This document shows positions 5,728 to 10,098 of a DNA stretch of 10,098 nucleotides, in pieces; the stretch's first letter is position 1; every line of letters starts with the position of its first letter. This stretch comes from Acidobacteriota bacterium (GTDB lineage: Bacteria; Acidobacteriota; Vicinamibacteria; Vicinamibacterales; CAVVIG01). The DNA lies in assembly GCA_003222555.1 (NCBI GenBank), contig QHWL01000144.1, positions 3,842-13,939 of the forward strand. Reading direction: 5' to 3'. The notes under the pieces were generated by a model that did no database searches, was not told where the DNA came from, and saw only the letters and a program-made list of their open reading frames with translations. Both the position numbers and the translations under genes were made by a program.

Positions 5728-7734
5728 TCTGAATTCTATCTATGACATCGCCTTCGAGAATGGCGTCGACGACGTTCATGCCGTTCAGCAGCTGCGCGAA
5801 TACCGTGAACTCGTGGTCGAGGCGCGGGTTGTCGACGAGATCGACGAAGATCTGCCCGTCGCCCGTGTCGCGTCCTCGCGTGGAAATCCCGACGGCGCCC
5901 CGGACGTGCGGCCAAAGGCCGACTTCGTCGCGCATGAACAACGCGTCGCCGATGTACTCGTTGGCGCCGGGGCTGCCGCCCTGGATGACAAAGTTGGGCG
6001 CAACGCGGTGAAACGTTGGCGAGCGAACCGGACGACGCTCGCCGGCGCTTCCGACGCGATCAACGCCAGCTCGAACGACCCTACATCGCGAATCGTCACG
6101 CGCGCGCGCGCCGATGCGAGACGGCGCAGATCTTCCGCGTTCACCTGTGATGTGACAGGCATGTCGCGAATCGCGATCGGCGGCTTCACGGGTTTTCCGA
6201 GCGAGACCAAGGTCGCCGCAATCGCGGCCCGCGCATCGCGTGAGTTGTCGCGCCCTTCCTTCGTCAAGCGCTGGAGCGTCGCCTCGAGCGCCGGGACAGC
6301 CACGTCGGGATCTGGCGTCCCCGCCAGCGCCGATGCGGCGGCGCGAATCACCTGGTATCCCTGCCGCTCGAGCTCAGCTACATACACCCCATCGGCCGCA
6401 TGGCCAGCGATCTTCATCAGGCCGTCAATCGACGCTTCTCTCACGTTGTCGTCTTCGTCGTTCGCCAGCTTTTCCAGGGTGCGACGATCCTCGAGTACGG
6501 ATGCAGCCCGGGCGGCATACACGCGCAGTTGCCAGGTCCGCGATCCAGCGAACTGAGGGAGCATCGCCGTAGCCCGATCCGGTGCGGCGCTCGCCAAAGC
6601 GACCAGCGCATGAGCCGAGCGATGCCATTGGCGAGGCGAACCCACCTGCGACAAGTCCCTCACGGTGCGTTCGAGCCGCGACGCCGCCTCCGGTGACGCA
6701 CCGCACCGGCCGAGTTGGTCGAGCGCCAGGAGCGCGACGTGCGTGTCGAGATCGCTCGTGGCGGCCAATGACTCGCCGCCGGGTGCGCCGACACGACGCA
6801 GCGCTTCGAATCGCACCATCGCTGTAGCATCGGCCAAACCTCTCTGAAGGACGTCGGCGGCCGAGGCCGCAGGGCCGGGCGCAGAGGCCGCGCGCATCGC
6901 AAGACGCCGCACCTGCGGATCAGGATCGGCCGCCGCGGCAACCGTCACGTCCTCGTCTGCGGCGCCGGCCGTAATCAATGCCTCGAGCGCCAGCCGCCGG
7001 ACGCGCGCGTCGCGGCTTGGATCCGACTCGCGCGTAACGGTGGGCTTCGGCGTGGCGTCCGTCGTCAGCCTGACACGTCCAGCCAGCGTGGCAAGGTCGC
7101 GGAGCTTCGCGATCGCCTCGGGCGAGGGTGCCTCGAGGCCCTTCGCGATACCCAGACGATCGACGACCGATTGGGCTGGGGCGGTCTCCAGGAGCGCCGC
7201 CTCGGCGCGCCGAACCTGCTCGCCTGAGGCATACGGGAGCCGCCCGATCGTTTCGCAGATGGCCGCGCGAACGGATGAATCCGATTCAGCGCTGAGACGG
7301 GCGACGAGCGTGTCCGTCACCGTTTCGATCGTGAGGCCGCCGACGCCGCGAGCCGCCAAGGTTGAGCGAGCCACCGCGGATCGCAGCGGGGGCGGCTGTT
7401 TCCATCCCTGTGCGGCCTGGCCGATTGCATTGGCGGCTTCGGCGCGGATTTCCGGCAACATGGCTTTCAGCGCTGGAACGATGTTGGCAATGAGCGGCGG
7501 CCGCTCGAGGCGTCCGAGCGCGCGTAGCGCGATCCGTCGGGTCTGGTCATCCGGACTGCCGAGTCCTGCGCGGATCACGGCCAGGTCTCGCGCGGTGGGC
7601 GCGCGGCGATCTTCGGCCTCGAGAATCGCGATCCACCTTGGGCCAGCGGACGTGGGGGAGGACCGCGGTTGCGCGCCCGCGCGCGCCGCGACGACCAGCA
7701 GCGCGATCGCCAGCGACAAACGGTGCCCGATCAT
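5711..7734 (-). pseudogene. Secreted HEAT-repeat protein with C-terminal cyclophilin-type prolyl isomerase domain, frame broken near 6017
   Basis: The first 572 codons (7734 to 6019) encode a hydrophobic signal peptide (about residues 7-22, ending AGAQ), then alpha-helical HEAT-like repeats to about residue 520. Examples are QTRRIALRALGRL (64-76), SSVRAAICETIGRL (153-166), PQVRRLAMRAA (273-283) and DNVREASIDGLMKIAG (429-444). The cyclophilin domain then begins (VTIRDVGSFELALI, 546-559). After FAR (570-572) the frame shifts: two leftover bases (6018-6017) precede TFHRVAPNFVIQGG in another frame, which continues for 101 codons to TAG at 5711. The FHR arginine expected for catalysis is retained. 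About ten residues normally found between FVRLA and TFHR are missing, so the break fits a deletion of about 28 nt better than programmed frameshifting. Without a correction the protein ends after an unrelated tail at 5785. The start ATG is 4 bp after the DPP III stop. It may be a sequencing or assembly error. Confidence 0.85.
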
Positions 7735-7738
7735 CGCC

Positions 7739-9685
7739 CTACCGCCGCAACTCGCGGGTAGCCGCCGCGTACTCGAGCATCTGCTCGGTGAGATCCTGCG
7801 GGTACGAGATCGTCACGTCGGCGATCCCGCCCGACGCGTCTTTCGTCACTTCGAGCTTTGGCATCACGAATGCCGAATAGGACGGTAACCCGAGCTCATC
7901 GACGCGCGCGACCACTTCGTCGCGAAGCGTCGCGTCGAAGTGCACGCCGTAGGTCTCGACCAACTGTCTCGCGGCAAGGTAATCACCTTCCGCTTTGATC
8001 CGCTGCACGTCGGCGAGCAGCCGGGCAACGCCGTCGTGGAAGGCCTTGACGTCAGTCATGACGTAGTAGGTTTTCCCGTCGCGAACCCGAACGTCGATCG
8101 CCTCCGTGTTCGCCATGAGCCAGCCGACGATCAGCTGCCGGTTGCGCATATGATCTTCTTCGATCTGCGTCCCGTGCCGTACGCGCCGCAGCTGAATCAG
8201 CGCCGTGCGTGTATATCCCTCGTACTCGGCTCGCACGATGTCGTCGTGATCGGCTTTCGCAACGAGGCCCAGCTCCACGAGCTTCGGATTCGGCAGGAAG
8301 TAGAGCGCCACCAGATCGGCCCGCGACTCCTCGAGCGCGGAAAATTGCTCCTTGAGCGCCGCCTGTGGATTGCCGTTCAGCCGTTCCTCCACCTTGCCCG
8401 ACCCGTGTCCGATCACTTCGTGCATGTTCGTGGTCAATTCGGCCGCCAAGCCGCTCCATTTCGTGGCGCGCTCGGCTTCCTCCGGCGTCCAGGAGAAGGC
8501 GCTGCGGAAGGCCGGCAGCGTCGACTCGTGGTACGCCTCGTTCACGTTTGCCAGGAACACGGATTTGCTGCCATAGCGCTCACGAATCGCCTGATCGTTG
8601 GGCAGGTTGATGCCGATCGGCGTGACCGGACCCGACTCGCCCGTCTCAAACACCACGTCCATCGCATTGGCACTGATTCCCCGCGCGCCCTCCTTGCGAT
8701 ATTTCGGATCCCACGGCATCCGGTCCTCGAACCATTGCGCGCTCTGCGCGAGCTTCTGGATCCCCGACGTTTTCCCGTTGTTGACGAAGTAGACGAGCCC
8801 CTCCCACGCGCCCTTGATGCCTCGGGCGTCGAGATACACCTCGATGAAGCCATCAATCGTGTCGACGGGCGACGTCTGGTCCTGCACCCACGCGATGTCG
8901 TACGCCTCGCGGTCCTTCGAATCGCCAGTTCGATAGAACGCGATCAGCGCACCGAGCGCCTTTCTCATCGACTCGGTTGCGTACGGGACGGCCGCCTCGA
9001 GGTGCTCCACGATTGCGGCGATCTGGCCGCTGTAGCGCCCACCGAGGCGGTAGACTTCTTCGACGATCTTGCCGCCCTTCTTCACGAGGCGGGAGTTGAG
9101 CGGATGCTCCTCGCGGAAATCCTCCAGGTCCTTCATCGTCAGGCCGACATACAAGTTGTTCGCGCTCGCCGTCAGAATGTCCTGACCCGGAGGCGGCGTC
9201 TTGCTGGTCACGATTGGATCGACGTTCGGATCGAAGAACATCGGCTGCAGGCGCCTGAGCAACCTCTCGAGCGACTCGCCGTCCTTGGTCGGAAAGGCCG
9301 CGCCCGCGTGTGCCGCGGCGCGCGCGGCGGCGGCCAGCGCGTCCGGGCTGCATTTCAGCACGAACTTCTGGGCGGTGAGGTTGTTATAGGGACCGCTGTT
9401 GATCCAGAACAGCTTCGTGTACCGCTGAATCTCGCTCAGCGTGGCCGCGTCGACGCCGTCCGGGCGAGAGACGATCGCCTCGAGCACGTCGCGCATCTCG
9501 AGGTTGTGCGCGTACCGCTGATCGTAGAAGATGTCGCGCCCGGCGAGCGCCGCCTGGCTCAGGTGCCAGACGAGCGTCTTCTCTTTCAGTGGAAGCTGGA
9601 GGAACCCGTCCGCGTACAGCTGCACCACGGCAGCGTCGTCGATCTGCTCGAGCAGGTACTTGCGGTCGTTTGCGGGTGTCGTCAT
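7739..9685 (-). CDS. Dipeptidyl-peptidase III, zinc metallopeptidase family M49
   Basis: A 648-residue zinc exopeptidase that removes dipeptides from the N-terminus of short peptides. The M49 signature HEVIGH is at 422-427 (form HExxGH, unique to the family: zinc ligands H422 and H427, catalytic E423). The second signature is EESRAD at 452-457, where by analogy E453 is the third zinc ligand; human enzyme has EECRAE. The two signatures are only about 25 residues apart, as I recall for bacterial enzymes, and closer than in the human one. Length is near that of bacterial M49 enzymes (roughly 650-700). No signal peptide or membrane segment is visible, so it should be cytoplasmic. The ATG at 9685 is supported by an in-frame TGA 46-48 bases upstream with no ATG between; no clear Shine-Dalgarno precedes it. 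It is followed after 4 bp by the HEAT/cyclophilin gene, implying cotranscription. Confidence 0.95.
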   Translation of the reverse strand: MTTPANDRKYLLEQIDDAAVVQLYADGFLQLPLKEKTLVWHLSQAALAGRDIFYDQRYAHNLEMRDVLEAIVSRPDGVDAATLSEIQRYTKLFWINSGPYNNLTAQKFVLKCSPDALAAAARAAAHAGAAFPTKDGESLERLLRRLQPMFFDPNVDPIVTSKTPPPGQDILTASANNLYVGLTMKDLEDFREEHPLNSRLVKKGGKIVEEVYRLGGRYSGQIAAIVEHLEAAVPYATESMRKALGALIAFYRTGDSKDREAYDIAWVQDQTSPVDTIDGFIEVYLDARGIKGAWEGLVYFVNNGKTSGIQKLAQSAQWFEDRMPWDPKYRKEGARGISANAMDVVFETGESGPVTPIGINLPNDQAIRERYGSKSVFLANVNEAYHESTLPAFRSAFSWTPEEAERATKWSGLAAELTTNMHEVIGHGSGKVEERLNGNPQAALKEQFSALEESRADLVALYFLPNPKLVELGLVAKADHDDIVRAEYEGYTRTALIQLRRVRHGTQIEEDHMRNRQLIVGWLMANTEAIDVRVRDGKTYYVMTDVKAFHDGVARLLADVQRIKAEGDYLAARQLVETYGVHFDATLRDEVVARVDELGLPSYSAFVMPKLEVTKDASGGIADVTISYPQDLTEQMLEYAAATRELRR

Positions 9686-9745
9686 CTGGTTAATGTCCGC
9701 GACGTTGACCGTGATTTGTTCACAATCTCTTCAGGCGGACCTCTC

Positions 9746-10098
9746 TTAGCCTAGCGCAGGTAACTCGACGCGTTCCAGGTACTGCGCGACGTGAACTGGC
9801 CAGCCAAGCTCCGACTGAATCCTTGCACGCAACGTTTCGAGCGGAACGGGCTCGCCGTGCACGAGATAGGTCATCGCCGGAGGACGCGAGAACCCCGACA
9901 GCCATCTCATGATCTCGCCGGCGTCTGCGTGCGCCGACATCGAGTCGATACGCTCGATGCGCGCCGCGACCGGAATGTCGCGTCCGTGAATTCTCACCTG
10001 CTTCGTGGCGTCGACCAGTTGACGGCCTCGGGTGCCGGCCGCCTGATAGCCGACAAACAGCACGGTGTTCTTCTGACTGGGCAACGCGGCGGCGAGAT
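9746..10098 (-). CDS. Beta-CASP metallo-beta-lactamase-fold protein with RNA specificity domain, C-terminal part only
   Basis: Only the last 116 residues are in the window; the N-terminal MBL domain lies beyond the right edge. The segment NTVLFVGYQAAGTRGR followed by a VRIHG strand, SAHAD and VHGEP is the characteristic end of the beta-CASP/RMMBL family (CPSF73, RNase J and archaeal/bacterial relatives). SAHAD supplies the motif B histidine and VHGE the motif C histidine that complete the active site around two zinc ions. Family members are mostly RNA endo- or exonucleases, so a role in RNA processing is likely, but the substrate is unknown. The frame is open to the window edge; the stop is TAA at 9748-9746, 60 bp before the DPP III start. 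Read-through into the peptidase gene is possible. Confidence 0.92.
   Translation of the reverse strand, partial: LAAALPSQKNTVLFVGYQAAGTRGRQLVDATKQVRIHGRDIPVAARIERIDSMSAHADAGEIMRWLSGFSRPPAMTYLVHGEPVPLETLRARIQSELGWPVHVAQYLERVELPALG

Noticed and set aside
5990..6045. Programmed ribosomal frameshift in the cyclophilin domain
   Set aside because: There is no slippery heptamer at the break, and about ten conserved residues are missing in addition to the frame change, which a frameshift would not explain.
9710..9724. CRP/FNR-like operator (TGTGA and TCAC half sites) upstream of the peptidase gene
   Set aside because: On the minus strand TGTGA and TCACG are separated by five bases instead of six and the outer bases do not match; one imperfect site is not enough. 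No clear -10/-35 pair is seen in this 60-bp gap.
7940..9754. Long open frame on the plus strand opposite the peptidase gene (604 codons)
   Set aside because: It is antisense to the M49 gene, has an arginine/histidine/valine-rich composition typical of the complement of GC-rich coding sequence, and shows no recognisable motif. Similar long plus-strand frames at 264-1481, 3290-4477, 4501-5394 and 7040-7888 are explained in the same way.
1..10098. Defence system, CRISPR array, insertion sequence, tRNA or rRNA
   Set aside because: All coding space is accounted for by seven recognisable metabolic, peptidase and RNA-processing genes; no transposase, no spaced direct repeats with unique spacers, and no tRNA-like cloverleaf were noticed.

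Overview
The window is gene-dense, GC-rich DNA in which every supported gene lies on the minus strand, so transcription runs from high to low coordinates. The base composition, the M49 peptidase next to a secreted HEAT/cyclophilin protein, and three kinds of short intergenic 'phrase' repeats suggest an environmental Acidobacteriota, possibly of the Vicinamibacteria type. That assignment is inference from general resemblance. The window holds no rRNA or other marker gene that would settle it.

Layout in transcription order: (1) the C-terminal end of a beta-CASP/RMMBL metallo-beta-lactamase-fold protein enters from the right edge (9746-10098). (2) After 60 bp comes a zinc dipeptidyl-peptidase III of family M49 (7739-9685). 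(3) After 4 bp comes a secreted HEAT-repeat protein with a C-terminal cyclophilin-type prolyl isomerase domain (5711-7734). Its reading frame is broken near 6017, apparently by a deletion of about 28 nt. (4) A 29-nt near-palindrome joins that gene to a PLP-dependent fold-type I aminotransferase (4507-5694) and carries the stop codon of the first and the ribosome binding site of the second. (5) The aminotransferase overlaps 4-alpha-glucanotransferase MalQ (2921-4510) by ATGA. (6) A 131-bp gap contains an imperfect hairpin built of 8-nt CACGAA-type units. (7) A two-gene operon follows for a molybdenum hydroxylase of the isoquinoline 1-oxidoreductase type: a [2Fe-2S] subunit (2328-2789) and a Tat-exported molybdopterin subunit (81-2318), with 9 bp between them. 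The last 80 bp hold no gene, but a third short-period repeat lies at the very edge.

How the genes work together: DPP III and the HEAT/cyclophilin protein are tightly spaced and probably cotranscribed, although the peptidase has no visible export signal and the HEAT protein does. The aminotransferase and MalQ are translationally coupled although their reactions are unrelated. The two oxidoreductase subunits form one enzyme that probably delivers electrons to a periplasmic acceptor, since no FAD subunit is encoded here. I see no defence system, mobile element, CRISPR array or RNA gene. The observations most worth checking are the three repeat types placed at gene borders, the palindrome overlapping a ribosome binding site, the frame break in the cyclophilin domain, and the aminotransferase that lacks the usual substrate-binding arginine.
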